A stretch of 64,000 nt of DNA from Pedobacter glucosidilyticus (GCF_002483235.1 NZ_DLHN01000038.1:1-64000); one strand, 5' to 3'. Shown: positions 1 to 9,983, numbered from the stretch's first letter. Numbers and translations: made by a program. The notes: generated by a model from the sequence alone, not told the origin.

Positions 1-147
1 TTTATACAGAATAAACGACTATTCTTTTAATGCTGTTGGTGGGTATGGTTTAAATTAAGAAGGTGCTTACTTCTATTAGAATTTAATTAAAAATATTATT
101 CTGAAATGATGAATAATTTTTATATTGCTTATAAAAACCCAATTTAA

Positions 148-639
148 ATGAAATATGTCTACTTATTATTCTGTTTGAGTGTCATCGTTCATCCTGCTTT
201 AAGTCAACAAAAAAGTATAAGAAAAGCCAAGTTAGCTGTTGTAGATGTTAATCGTATTCCATTTAATGTAAATAGGATGAAAGATGGTAACAATGATTTA
301 TCGGCTGGAACAAGTGTCTACAAAGACTATATCTGTAAAGGTAAAATGAATTTTGTGTCTTTTAATTGGTATAGTTTAAAAGCTTCTTCAAATCCTTTAG
401 CTAATTTAGCTGAAGGTAAAACTTTTTATTTCTTAAAAAAGGATACTACAGGCAGCTATTATCAACAGATTTTTTTGTGTAAAAAGTCAAAGAAAGATTT
501 ATTACAAATCTCTAAAGCTAATATAAAAGCTATTTTGGGAGCTAAATACGCTAGCCGGGTTGATGCACTAAAGAAAATCTCAGTATCAAGTGTGAAAAAG
601 ATTGTACAACAGTATAATATTGATAAAGAAAGTATTTAA
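148..639 (+). CDS. Secreted protein of unknown function
   Basis: The 163-residue product starts with a clear signal peptide (about residues 1-19, ending ALS before QQ), so it is probably exported to the periplasm or surface. The mature part is basic and lysine-rich, with no repeats, membrane segments or catalytic motif that I recognise. The ATG lies 12 bases after a T-rich stretch and no strong promoter box is evident. It stands alone: the susC operon begins about 0.8 kb downstream and has its own promoter. No function is proposed. Confidence 0.6.
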   Translation: MKYVYLLFCLSVIVHPALSQQKSIRKAKLAVVDVNRIPFNVNRMKDGNNDLSAGTSVYKDYICKGKMNFVSFNWYSLKASSNPLANLAEGKTFYFLKKDTTGSYYQQIFLCKKSKKDLLQISKANIKAILGAKYASRVDALKKISVSSVKKIVQQYNIDKESI

Positions 640-757
640 AAAATGAAGGTTTTGTCATTTTGTGATAAACTATCATTTCAAAATACAATTATCTCTAAAT
701 TATAAGCTATATAACGATAATCTGCTCGTCTATTTTATTAAAGAATTGCTTTTTTAG

Positions 758-925
758 TTAAACATATTGGTTATAAATGCCATCACCTTGTTTCATGTTA
801 GGGTTTGCATGCTCATAGGTATTTCCTAAAGAATGAGCTAATTAAGCGTTTTGTTTATTAACGTCTCTATAGTTTGATCTAAGAAAATCAAGTATCAATC
901 TTTTGTTACCCCAAATTCCTCTTTC
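758..925 (-). pseudogene. Possible coding remnant with an internal stop
   Basis: On the minus strand one frame reads as plausible protein (beginning ERGIWGNKRLILDFL and ending KQGDGIYNQYV), interrupted by a TAA at 842-844 and preceded by a TAG at 926-928. The residue composition looks like genuine protein rather than random AT-rich translation, suggesting a decayed gene end. I do not recognise the family. This is weak evidence and it could be chance. Confidence 0.2.
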
Positions 926-1027
926 CTAAAAGTTTTGTTCTCCTTTATAAAGTGGAGAATCATATCGAATCTATAAAATTTGCGACATCGTGTTGGCTTA
1001 GAAATAGCAAAAACTAACAGATATTTT

Positions 1028-1041
1028 GCAACCGATAACAA
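1028..1041. promoter_or_regulatory. Upstream imperfect LacI-type operator
   Basis: TGCAACCGATAACA is the reverse complement of the operator at 1104-1117 with two mismatches. It lies 76 bases upstream of that operator, about seven helical turns. That spacing would suit looping by a tetrameric or bridged LacI-type repressor, which is inference. Confidence 0.5.
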
Positions 1042-1103
1042 CTATTCATAAACCCCTTAAATGGCACTGAATGTACTTTTATAAAAAAAATGAAAAAAAT
1101 TTA

Positions 1104-1117
1104 TGCAATCGGTTGCA
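1104..1117. promoter_or_regulatory. LacI-type operator of the susC operon
   Basis: TGCAATCGGTTGCA is a near-palindrome with a central CG, as is usual for LacI/PurR-family operators. An identical 14-mer occurs at 20072-20085 in front of the locus-encoded LacI gene. It overlaps the TTG (-33) box of the promoter described next, so binding should block RNA polymerase. Confidence 0.75.
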
Positions 1118-1143
1118 AATTAATTTTTTAATCTCTACTTTAG
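1113..1143 (+). promoter_or_regulatory. Promoter of the susC operon
   Basis: TTG at 1113-1115 is followed after 20 bases by TACTTTAG at 1136-1143, close to the Bacteroidota -7 consensus TAnnTTTG. Transcription would start near 1147, leaving an untranslated leader of about 265 bases before susC. That leader contains a 60-codon frame (1219-1401) that I do not regard as a gene. Confidence 0.55.
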
Positions 1144-1414
1144 ATTAACCAATTAAGAGTGATGGTCTTTATCAAGGCTTAAACTCCAAAATGTTTTAAA
1201 CCAATTAATAAGAATTATATGTTTAAAAATTACCCTAAATTTTATGTGTCGGGATTTGCCGAAACCATGAGCAAGTGGTACGCAGTTCTGTTTTTATCAA
1301 ATCGTATATCCGGGCAAGCTTTGCTTTCAAATAGCTATCCCACAAGTGAATTAGCATTCATTAAATCAACTAATTTTTCAGAGGAGGCTCTAGGCTTTTA
1401 AAATTAAATTCCAA

Positions 1415-4400
1415 ATGATGAATAAACCTAAATTAAAAAACTATTTAACAGCAACGGCAATGCTGTTGTTGCTGCTGTGTTTTGTACCTCTATTGGCGGG
1501 GGCACAAATTTCTATAAAAGGTAAGGTAATAGATGAAACCGGGCAGCCTTTGCCTGGTGCTGCGGTTCAAGTTAAAGGTGCAACGGCAAGTACACAAACA
1601 GCAGCAGATGGTTCTTTTACTATTGCTGTACCTTCACAACAAAGTACATTGGTAATTTCTTTTATTGGTTATATTAAACAAGAAATTAATGTAGCTAATA
1701 GGAACAATCTTACCATCAACCTCGTACCTGATGCCAAAAGCTTAGAAGAAGTGATTGTTGTAGGGTATGGTACTCAAAAGAAACGAGATGTAACGGGTTC
1801 TGTGGTATCTGTTAGCGGAGATGCCTTAAGAGAAGTACCAACAACTAACGTAATAGACCAATTAAAAGGTAGAGCAGCCGGTGTTGATATTCAAAGTAAT
1901 AGTACACAATTAGGTGCTAGTGGTCAAATACGCATAAGAGGGGAGCGTTCTTTAGGACGTTCTGCAAATGATGCTAACAGCCAAAACTCTCCTTTAATTA
2001 TTTTAGATGGAATACCTTTTACAGGGGGTATCAATGAAATCAACCCTAATGATATTGAAGCATTAGATATTTTAAAAGACGCATCAGCAACTGCCATTTA
2101 CGGGTCTAGAGGTGCAAGTGGTGTTATTTTAATCACCACTAAAAGAGGTAAAGCTGGTAAAGCCGTGATTAGTTACGATGCTTTTTACGGATTAAATGAA
2201 CGTTTAGCAGAATATAACTTCTTTAATGGGCAAGAATTTGCAGAATTTAAATTGGCTGCTGCTAGAGGAAACTCTATTTCTCCGGGAACAAATCCTTATG
2301 CAATTACACAGGTAGAAGCAGCCAATTTAGCAGCTGGTGTTAATACCAACTGGCAGGATATCATATTTAGACAAGGTTTTACTACAGACCATCAACTTGG
2401 TATATCTGGAGGTAACGAGGCAACTAAATTTTCATTAGGAGCTGGTTATCGTCAAGAAGAAGGTATAGTATATGGTCAGGATTACAGAAGAATAACTTTA
2501 AGAACAACAATAGATCACCAAATTAATAAAAGATTTAAAGTAGGTGTTAATTCATTAAATAGTGTTGGTATTAGTGAAGGAGGTAACCGTTTTCCTGTAG
2601 GTGGTACTTTAAGAATTAGTCCTTTATTTTCTCCTTATAACGCAGATGGTAGTGTTAATCTAAGACCTCAAGAAGGTACCTTAGATGTAGAACAGGTAAC
2701 TCCTTTAACCATCAGGGATGACGCTAATATTAATCCAAGCAGAAGATTAGCAACCTTTAATAGTCTTTATGGAGAATATCAACTTATTGAAGGTTTAAAA
2801 TTAAGAACAAATTTGGGTTTAACTTATGGTCAAGTTCAAGGGGGGGCTTATACAGCTCCAAACACTTTCTTTAATTCAAGTAGGTTAGCAGAACAATCAA
2901 GTGCATCTGTAACAAATTCAGAAAACTGGGCAGTTTTGTGGGAAAACTTAGTTACCTACAATAAAGTTTTTGCTAAAGATCATAACATAACTTTTACAGG
3001 TTTATTTAGTATGGAGAAAAACCGTAATGTTAGTAGTGGTTTCAGAGCGAATGGTGTTCCCGCTGATTATATCCAAAACTATAATTTAAATCTAGCATCA
3101 GCAACCATAGTTGCAGATGGTGGAGCTTTTGTAGAAAGAGGTTTAATCTCTTACATGGCTCGTTTAAATTACTCTTTTAAAGGGAAATATCTATTAACTG
3201 CGACAGTAAGGAGAGATGGTTCTTCAGTTCTATCACCAGGCTTCCAATATTATTCTTATCCTGCTTTGGCATTAGGATGGAATATTTCAGACGAAGGCTT
3301 TATGAGAAATATTAATGCTATCTCTAACTTAAAACTAAGGGTGGGTTATGGTATTACCTCAAATCAAACGGTTCCACCTTATATCACTCAAGGTAACTTA
3401 TCAAGTAATTATCCTTATAACTTTGGTTCAAACGGTCAAATTGGGGCCTTAGTAACCAGATTAGCAAATAAAGCTCTAGAATGGGAGAAAACCGAAAATT
3501 ACAATTTAGGTTTAGAATTTGGGTTGTTTAACAATAGAATAACTGGCGCTATTGAGTACTATACTCAAAATACCAGAGATATTTTACAAGATTTACCCTT
3601 ACCACTAACTGCTGGGGGTAGTAATACACTACAAAACTCTGGTAGAACTAAAGGAAATGGATTTGAATTTAGTGTAAGTAGTGCAAATATTGTTAAAAAA
3701 GATGGCTTTAACTGGTCTACAGATTTATTCTTTTCTTTATTTAGAAATGAAGTTACATTCTTAAGAGACGGCTTACAAGCAGATTTCGCTAATGGATGGA
3801 TTATTGGACAGCCTATCAATATCATCAGAGATTACAGGAAAATTGGTATCTGGCAAACTAATGAAGCTGATCTAGCCGCTAGATACGGACAAATACCAGG
3901 ACAAATAAGGGTAGAAGACGTTAATAACGACTTTAACATCAGCGCTGCAGATTTACAAGTTTTAGGTAATTTTCAGCCAGATTTTGATGCAGGTTTTACC
4001 AACAGATTTTCTTACAAAGCATTTGATTTATCTATTGTAACTTTTGCAAGAATTGGGCAAACCGTTGCTTTACCTTATTTAACTGCCGATGGTAGCGATA
4101 GAGGATATCCTTTCTTTAATAACTCTAGGGTGAACCAATATAAAGTAAATTATTGGACACCTTTAAACCCAACAAATGATTTTCCTGCGCCAGATGCTAG
4201 CGCTGATAGATTTTTATACGCCTCAACATTGGCTTACAGAGATGGTTCTTTTATAAAAGTTAGAAGTATCAACTTAGGTTATAATTTATCGCCAAAACTT
4301 TTAACCAAAACAGGCTTAAGTTCTGTAAGAATCAATGCTACTGTCGTAAATCCTTTCATATTATGGTCTCCTTTGGTAAGAAGTGGTTTAGCCATAGACC

Positions 4401-4534
4401 CAGAAGGAAATGGTTATGGTGGTGTGGCTACATCAAGTGTTGCAGGCGAAAATGTTAATGGTAGAGCAATCACTGTTAATTTAAATAATCCACCTACCAG
4501 AACATTTCAATTAGGTGTTAATGTTAAATTTTAA
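1415..4534 (+). CDS. SusC/RagA-type TonB-dependent outer membrane transporter
   Basis: This outer-membrane active transporter of 1039 residues should import xylo-oligosaccharides with its SusD partner. It has a signal peptide (residues 1-30), a carboxypeptidase-D-like regulatory domain (about 33-107, with GKVIDETGQPLPGA), a TonB-box-like segment (EEVIVVGYGTQKKR, about 111-124), a plug domain (LDGIPF, then YGSRGASGVILITTKRGK) and a long beta-barrel ending in a C-terminal Phe, the outer-membrane insertion signal. Its length is normal for the family. It is the first gene of a five-gene operon with SusD 12 bases downstream. The substrate is inferred from the linked xylanases and alpha-glucuronidases. 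Confidence 0.95.
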   Translation: MMNKPKLKNYLTATAMLLLLLCFVPLLAGAQISIKGKVIDETGQPLPGAAVQVKGATASTQTAADGSFTIAVPSQQSTLVISFIGYIKQEINVANRNNLTINLVPDAKSLEEVIVVGYGTQKKRDVTGSVVSVSGDALREVPTTNVIDQLKGRAAGVDIQSNSTQLGASGQIRIRGERSLGRSANDANSQNSPLIILDGIPFTGGINEINPNDIEALDILKDASATAIYGSRGASGVILITTKRGKAGKAVISYDAFYGLNERLAEYNFFNGQEFAEFKLAAARGNSISPGTNPYAITQVEAANLAAGVNTNWQDIIFRQGFTTDHQLGISGGNEATKFSLGAGYRQEEGIVYGQDYRRITLRTTIDHQINKRFKVGVNSLNSVGISEGGNRFPVGGTLRISPLFSPYNADGSVNLRPQEGTLDVEQVTPLTIRDDANINPSRRLATFNSLYGEYQLIEGLKLRTNLGLTYGQVQGGAYTAPNTFFNSSRLAEQSSASVTNSENWAVLWENLVTYNKVFAKDHNITFTGLFSMEKNRNVSSGFRANGVPADYIQNYNLNLASATIVADGGAFVERGLISYMARLNYSFKGKYLLTATVRRDGSSVLSPGFQYYSYPALALGWNISDEGFMRNINAISNLKLRVGYGITSNQTVPPYITQGNLSSNYPYNFGSNGQIGALVTRLANKALEWEKTENYNLGLEFGLFNNRITGAIEYYTQNTRDILQDLPLPLTAGGSNTLQNSGRTKGNGFEFSVSSANIVKKDGFNWSTDLFFSLFRNEVTFLRDGLQADFANGWIIGQPINIIRDYRKIGIWQTNEADLAARYGQIPGQIRVEDVNNDFNISAADLQVLGNFQPDFDAGFTNRFSYKAFDLSIVTFARIGQTVALPYLTADGSDRGYPFFNNSRVNQYKVNYWTPLNPTNDFPAPDASADRFLYASTLAYRDGSFIKVRSINLGYNLSPKLLTKTGLSSVRINATVVNPFILWSPLVRSGLAIDPEGNGYGGVATSSVAGENVNGRAITVNLNNPPTRTFQLGVNVKF

Positions 4535-4546
4535 AAGTTTATCAAG

Positions 4547-6328
4547 ATGAAACTATATAACAAATTTTTTTTAATAACAGCTTCGATATCAATATTAGGA
4601 TTTTCTGGCTGTCAAAAATTACTAGTTGAAGAACAAAGAACTGCTTTAAGTCAAGATTATCTGGCATCACCAGCAGGAATAGTTGCTGGTATAACTGGTG
4701 CATATTCTGATATGCGTTTCTTGTGGGGAACAGAAGGATTTTCTATCCAAACGCAAGGTGGTACAGATGAGGTTTTGGCTGGAGCTAGTGCTGGAGGGTC
4801 TATCAATACTATGACTTACAATAATCTGGCAAGTTTATCTAATGATTATTCTCCAACTTTTCAGATTTCTTATCAAGATATCAATACTTTAAATGGTGTA
4901 CTTGAGTTTGGTCCAGCAGCTAATTTTCCAACTCAAATAGAAAAAACCAGAGCTCTTGCTCAGGCTAAATTTATGAGAGCATTTTTATATTATAATCTGC
5001 TTATAACTTTTGGCAATATACCCTTAAATACTACTTTTAATACTGTACCAACTACAGCAGCTGCCCCATCCCCTAAAGAAGACATCTATAACTTTATTAT
5101 CAAAGATTTAACTGAGGCTTCAACAGAATTACAGGTAACTCCTCCTGCTACTCCAACCTCAACAAATCCTTTTAGTGGTAAACCTGCTACACAAGCAACG
5201 GCATTGTATTTATTAGCTAAAGTTTATGCTACCAGAGGCTGGTCTGATGTTGCCCAACCCAATGATTTTCAAACAGCGGCATCTATTGCTCAGAATTTAA
5301 TAGATAATAAAGCAGCTTATGGTGTTGATTTGTGGGAAGATTATGCAGACGCACATAAACCTGGTAACGAGTATGGTAAAGAAACTTTATTTGTGGTAGA
5401 CTATAACAGCGATCCTCGTTTTGGAGAGTTTGTTCCAACAGCCGCAGGCGGTAGAATTAACGGTACAGCTTATTTCCAAAGACCAAACTACCCAACTGTA
5501 AATGCAAATTATCCGGGTACAGGTGGTGCAGCGGTAATGACAAGAGATATTGCCAATGGAAGACCTTTTATACGCATGCGCCCTAATACCAATTACGTAG
5601 TTAATGTAGCTTTTACCAATCGCGAGAATGATACTCGCTTTGATAAAACTTTCCAAACCGTTTGGATAGCTAATGCAGCTACTGCTAATGCCCCTAATGT
5701 AGTGACCCCTCGCGGAACACTTGTTGTAGGCGTTGATACCGCAATTTGGATGCCTCCTTTTGAAGTTAGCGCAGCAAGAAGACAAGCATTTAAAGGTGTA
5801 ATTTTTACGCCAACAGGTGCTAATGGTGGTAATGCTTACACCAATGTATTTTATCCGTCTATGAAAAAATATGATGACCCCAATCGTCCGGCTGTTAACG
5901 ATCCATCAACTCGTCCTTTCATTATGTTTAGGTTTTCTGATGTTTATTTAATTGCCGCAGAAGCTTACCATAAAGCAGGTAGAAATGATAGAGCTGCCGA
6001 TATGATAAATGTGGTGAGAAGAAGAGCCGCATTTAATCCAAATAGAACGCCAGCACAAAATGTAGCAGCAGCTAATGCGCTACAAATTACTGCTGCTGAT
6101 ATTACCTTAGACTTTATATTAAACGAAAGAACAAGAGAGTTTTATGGCGAACACTTGAGATGGTGGGATTTAGTAAGAACCCGATCTCTGGTAACTAGAG
6201 TAAAAGCGTATAATGCAGAAGCAGCAGCTAATATTCAGGACTTCCACATGTTAAGACCAATACCACAAAGACAAATTGATTTGGTTACCTCCGGACCTCC
6301 ATATCCACAAAACACAGGTTATAATTAG
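4547..6328 (+). CDS. SusD/RagB-type surface glycan-binding lipoprotein
   Basis: This 593-residue partner of the preceding SusC forms the lid of the transporter and captures oligosaccharide at the cell surface. It has a lipoprotein signal (ILGFSGC, lipidated Cys22), a helical TPR-like N-terminal half (ARALAQAKFMRAFLYYNL, typical of SusD) and the C-terminal family signature (FRFSDVYLIAAEAYHKAG, later LNERTREFYGEHLRWWDLVR). Spacing to susC is 12 bases and to the xylanase 25 bases. Binding of xylan fragments is inferred from context. Confidence 0.95.
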   Translation: MKLYNKFFLITASISILGFSGCQKLLVEEQRTALSQDYLASPAGIVAGITGAYSDMRFLWGTEGFSIQTQGGTDEVLAGASAGGSINTMTYNNLASLSNDYSPTFQISYQDINTLNGVLEFGPAANFPTQIEKTRALAQAKFMRAFLYYNLLITFGNIPLNTTFNTVPTTAAAPSPKEDIYNFIIKDLTEASTELQVTPPATPTSTNPFSGKPATQATALYLLAKVYATRGWSDVAQPNDFQTAASIAQNLIDNKAAYGVDLWEDYADAHKPGNEYGKETLFVVDYNSDPRFGEFVPTAAGGRINGTAYFQRPNYPTVNANYPGTGGAAVMTRDIANGRPFIRMRPNTNYVVNVAFTNRENDTRFDKTFQTVWIANAATANAPNVVTPRGTLVVGVDTAIWMPPFEVSAARRQAFKGVIFTPTGANGGNAYTNVFYPSMKKYDDPNRPAVNDPSTRPFIMFRFSDVYLIAAEAYHKAGRNDRAADMINVVRRRAAFNPNRTPAQNVAAANALQITAADITLDFILNERTREFYGEHLRWWDLVRTRSLVTRVKAYNAEAAANIQDFHMLRPIPQRQIDLVTSGPPYPQNTGYN

Positions 6329-6353
6329 TTCTAATAATTAAAGACATAGAAAA

Positions 6354-7955
6354 ATGAAAAATAAAATGATAAAGTCTATGGTATTGTTTGCTTTAGGAGC
6401 AACAATACTAAGCTCTTGCCAAAGAGAAGTAGAATTTAACAGCTTAAATAAAGGCGATTTTACAGATACTATTGGCTCCTTACAAGATCTGGCAGATTTT
6501 CCAATTGGCTTTGCAGTAGATAATCCTACTTTCGAGAATAATGCAGCTTACAGAAATGCCGTTGTTTCAAATGCATCTATGATAACATTTGAAAACTCCA
6601 TGAAACATAATGCTATCGTGAGAGATAATGGAACATTTGATTTTACTAGAGCCGATGCTTTAGCCACTGCTGCTACTGCCGCTGGTTTAACTATTCATGG
6701 TCATACACTGGTTTGGCACTCTCAACAAAATGGAACTTATTTAGCTAGTTTAGGAGGTACTGCGCCGCCACCAAGACCAAATATTTTATTAAATGGTGGT
6801 TTTGAAAGCGGTACTGGGGCAGATTATACAAACTGGTCTAAATTTAATGGTGCAGCATCTTTCTCTGCTGGTACTGGTGGCGAAGTTAGAACAGGTACAC
6901 GCTCTATGAAAGCTGTTGTTGCTACAGATAACCCAGGGGGGCAATGGAGAGTACAATTAGCAAGCGATACAATGCGTACAACCGTAGGTGTTGATTATAG
7001 AGTAACTTTTTATATAAAAGCAGCGGCTCCAGGGGGTACTATGAGATTATCAACTTCCCCAACAGCTCAGTATCAAGGAGATCAAACTGTAGGTACAGAT
7101 TGGACTCCTATAAGTTGGACTTTTAGAGCCCAAGATGCTCAAACACGTATTTTATTTGATTTAGGAGCTAAGGCCAATACCTACTTTGTTGATGATGTAA
7201 CTGTAGTTGATGCTACACCAGTTCCTAGTGTTGATTTAGCTCAAGTAAGAATAAGTGTTGATAATGCTATGAAAACATTTATTCAAGGAATGATTAACCG
7301 TTACAAAACAAGAGGTGTTACCAGTTGGGATGTTTTAAACGAGGTTTTAGCAGAAGATGGAACTTTAAGGGATGGTACAAATAGCCCTACAGAATATTAC
7401 TGGTTTAAATTTCTGGGTCGCGATTATATTGCTAACGCTTTCAGGTATGCCAGACAAGCTGATGCTAATGCAGATTTATACATCAACGATTTTAATTTAG
7501 AGCAAGGTAACCAAATCAAAGTAGACTCTATGGTTGCACTTTGTAATCGCTTAAAAGCGCAAAATGTGCCTATTACAGGTATTGGTACGCAAATGCACAT
7601 TACTACTAATTCTTCAAGAGCGGGTATCATCAATTCTTTAAGAAAATTAGCTTCTACAGGTTTAAAAGTTAAAATTACCGAGTTAGATATCAGAGTTAAC
7701 GTAGGTAATGCAGCTGCTTATGTTCCAGATGAGTTTTCTCTTGCTCTACAAGCAGAAATGTACAAATTTGTAGTAGAAACTTATTTAAAATATGTACCTG
7801 CTGCACAGCGTGGCGGTATAACCATTTGGGGTGTAGATGATCCTAGAGGGTGGTTAAACAGAGCCGATCGTCCGGAGTTTGCATTGCTCTTTAATGCTAA
7901 TTTTTCTAAAAAACCAGCTTTCGCAGGTGTAAGAATGGCATTACAAGGAAGATAG
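6354..7955 (+). CDS. GH10 endo-1,4-beta-xylanase with an inserted CBM4-type module
   Basis: This 533-residue lipoprotein (ILSSC, Cys22) is probably the surface xylanase that makes the first cuts in xylan. The GH10 barrel is split. Residues about 50-135 carry the first strands (THGHTLVWHSQ-like segment), then a beta-sandwich of about 144-287 resembling CBM4/CBM9 (NILLNGGFESG, ending YFVDDVTVVD) is inserted, and the barrel resumes. The acid/base is Glu330 (SWDVLNE) and the nucleophile is Glu443 (KITELDIRV). Inserted CBMs are known from GH10 enzymes of gut Bacteroidetes xylan loci. It follows SusD directly and is followed by a probable intra-operon terminator at 7981-8018. Confidence 0.93.
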   Translation: MKNKMIKSMVLFALGATILSSCQREVEFNSLNKGDFTDTIGSLQDLADFPIGFAVDNPTFENNAAYRNAVVSNASMITFENSMKHNAIVRDNGTFDFTRADALATAATAAGLTIHGHTLVWHSQQNGTYLASLGGTAPPPRPNILLNGGFESGTGADYTNWSKFNGAASFSAGTGGEVRTGTRSMKAVVATDNPGGQWRVQLASDTMRTTVGVDYRVTFYIKAAAPGGTMRLSTSPTAQYQGDQTVGTDWTPISWTFRAQDAQTRILFDLGAKANTYFVDDVTVVDATPVPSVDLAQVRISVDNAMKTFIQGMINRYKTRGVTSWDVLNEVLAEDGTLRDGTNSPTEYYWFKFLGRDYIANAFRYARQADANADLYINDFNLEQGNQIKVDSMVALCNRLKAQNVPITGIGTQMHITTNSSRAGIINSLRKLASTGLKVKITELDIRVNVGNAAAYVPDEFSLALQAEMYKFVVETYLKYVPAAQRGGITIWGVDDPRGWLNRADRPEFALLFNANFSKKPAFAGVRMALQGR

Positions 7956-7980
7956 ATTTAATAATAATTGGTTAGGTTTA

Positions 7981-8018
7981 AACGGTAGGTTCTTTTAGAA
8001 GAGCTTACCGTTATTTTT
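7981..8018 (+). terminator. Hairpin with T-run inside the operon
   Basis: AACGGTAGGTTC and GAGCTTACCGTT form an imperfect stem with wobble pairs around a TTTTAGAA-type loop, followed by ATTTTT. It lies in the 78-base gap between the xylanase and the esterase gene. It may partly terminate transcription, lowering expression of the last two genes relative to SusC/SusD. Confidence 0.5.
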
Positions 8019-8033
8019 AAAAAGGTATTTTCC

Positions 8034-9977
8034 ATGAAGCGCATAAGTTTATTCCTATTTCTACTCATCATATCCCATATTACCTTAGCTGATGTAAAGT
8101 TGCCTCGCCTTATTGCTGATGGCATGGTTCTTCAAAGAAATACCGTCCTTAAAATATGGGGATGGGCAAGTATAGGAGAAAACATAACCTTAACATTTAA
8201 TCATAAAGTTTATAAGACAGTAACCAATACTACTGGTAAATGGAGCATCAACCTAAAAACTCATAACGCAGGTGGACCATTTGAAATGGATATTAAAGGG
8301 AATAACCATATCATCATCAAAGATATATTAATAGGGGATGTGTGGGTCGCATCAGGGCAATCTAATATGGAACTTCCTATGCGTAGGGTAGAAGTTTTAT
8401 ATCCTGATGTTATCAAAAATGCTAACAATACTAAAATTAGGCAATTTGGTGTGCAAACTTCCTATGCTTTTACAGAAGAGAAAGATGATTTTTCATCTGG
8501 CGAATGGAAAGCTGTTACACCAGAAAACATTTTAGATTTTACGGCTGTAGGTTACTTCTTTGCACAATCTTTATATACAAAATATCAAATCCCGATAGGT
8601 ATTATTCGGGTAAGTGTAGGAGGCTCTCCGGCCGAAGCTTGGTTAAGTGAAGAAGCACTTCAGTCTTATCCGCATTACCTAACCTTAACCCAAAAATATA
8701 AAAACACCAACTTGGTAGATAGCATTAGAAAAAAAGATAACATTAAGGTAAACACTTGGAATAATAATATTGATAATAACGATGAAGGCTTAAAAAACAA
8801 ATGGTTTGAAGCGGAATATGAGGATAGCCACTGGGATAATTTTTCTATACCAGGCTTTTGGGATAAACAAAGCTTTACCAAACAGGCTCAGGATAAAGAT
8901 CAAAACTTAAATGGTGTGGTATGGCTAAGAAGAGATTTGTATCTAACGGATGAAATGCTTTTGAAACCAGCTTTATTGGTTTTAGGTGCTATTGTGGATA
9001 GAGATGTGGTTTATGTAAATGGTAAGCAGGTGGGTACAACTGGTTACCAATATCCACCCAGAAGATATAACATCCCACAAGGGCTTTTAAAGCCTGGAAA
9101 AAACGCTATCACTATAAGAGTGGTGAGTAATATTGGAAAAGGCGGCTTTGTTTTAGACAAGGAATACGCTTTAATATTAGGAAGCAATAAAATAGATTTA
9201 AAAGGAGATTGGAAAATTGCTTTAGGTTATGCCAGCCAGCCCATGCCAATGGGTCAAACTACTTTCCATTACCAACCAGCGGGTTTGTTTAATGCCATGA
9301 TAGCACCCCTCCTAAATTATCCTATAAAAGGAGTAATATGGTATCAGGGAGAGTCTAATACAGGCAAATATCAAGAATATAGGCAGCTTTTTGCAGATTT
9401 AATCCAGACATGGAGAACAAGATGGAAACAACCCCAAATGCCTTTTTTATATGTGCAATTGGCAAATTTTATGAAAGCACAAGATACTTTTAAAGAGAGT
9501 AATTGGGCCGAGCTTAGAAATGCACAACTTCAAACCTTAACCTTAAAGCATACAGCTATGGCAGTAGCAATAGATATTGGCGAGTGGAATGATATTCATC
9601 CTTTAAACAAAAAAACAGTAGGAGAGCGTTTAGCCCTGGCAGCTAGAAAACTTGCTTATCATGAAAAAAACATCACCCACAGTGGGCCCATATATAGGCG
9701 TATGCAGGTTAAAAATGATGAAATTATCCTCAGCTTTAACCATGTTGACGGCGGCTTGCTAGCCAAAGGCGGTAAACTAAAAGAGTTTTACATTGCTGGA
9801 GCGGATAAAGTGTTTTTAAAAGCAGAAGCCGTTATTTCAGGAAAACAAATTATAGTTAAACATCCTCAAATTAAAAACCCGGTTGCGGTACGTTATGCTT
9901 GGGCTGATCATCCGGAAGGAGCTAATTTATACAACCAAGCAGGTTTACCAGCATCACCTTTTGCCACAGATAAATAA
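8034..9977 (+). CDS. Sialate-O-acetylesterase-type SGNH esterase, probable xylan acetylesterase
   Basis: This 647-residue exported protein (signal peptide about 1-19) belongs to the sialate O-acetylesterase (DUF303/SASA) family. The catalytic Ser110 lies in VASGQSNMELP, a conserved VIWYQGESN block follows at about 434-442, and Asp520/His522 in GEWNDIHP complete the site. Between the two halves (about 220-400) is an inserted jelly-roll domain of the type found in beta-galactosidases (VVWLRRDLYL). In a xylan locus the likely substrate is acetylated xylan or its oligosaccharides, as in CE20-like enzymes, rather than sialic acid. The substrate is inferred. It ends 6 bases before the GH43 gene. 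Confidence 0.82.
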   Translation: MKRISLFLFLLIISHITLADVKLPRLIADGMVLQRNTVLKIWGWASIGENITLTFNHKVYKTVTNTTGKWSINLKTHNAGGPFEMDIKGNNHIIIKDILIGDVWVASGQSNMELPMRRVEVLYPDVIKNANNTKIRQFGVQTSYAFTEEKDDFSSGEWKAVTPENILDFTAVGYFFAQSLYTKYQIPIGIIRVSVGGSPAEAWLSEEALQSYPHYLTLTQKYKNTNLVDSIRKKDNIKVNTWNNNIDNNDEGLKNKWFEAEYEDSHWDNFSIPGFWDKQSFTKQAQDKDQNLNGVVWLRRDLYLTDEMLLKPALLVLGAIVDRDVVYVNGKQVGTTGYQYPPRRYNIPQGLLKPGKNAITIRVVSNIGKGGFVLDKEYALILGSNKIDLKGDWKIALGYASQPMPMGQTTFHYQPAGLFNAMIAPLLNYPIKGVIWYQGESNTGKYQEYRQLFADLIQTWRTRWKQPQMPFLYVQLANFMKAQDTFKESNWAELRNAQLQTLTLKHTAMAVAIDIGEWNDIHPLNKKTVGERLALAARKLAYHEKNITHSGPIYRRMQVKNDEIILSFNHVDGGLLAKGGKLKEFYIAGADKVFLKAEAVISGKQIIVKHPQIKNPVAVRYAWADHPEGANLYNQAGLPASPFATDK

Positions 9978-9983
9978 AAAAAC

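Noticed and set aside
1219..1401. 60-codon frame just upstream of susC
   Set aside because: No ribosome-binding context, protein-like composition or recognisable domain. It lies in the predicted untranslated leader. Kept only as a note in the leader finding.
5387..5785. 132-codon minus-strand frame inside susD
   Set aside because: A shadow of the SusD frame with Cys/Tyr/Ile-rich composition typical of antisense translation.
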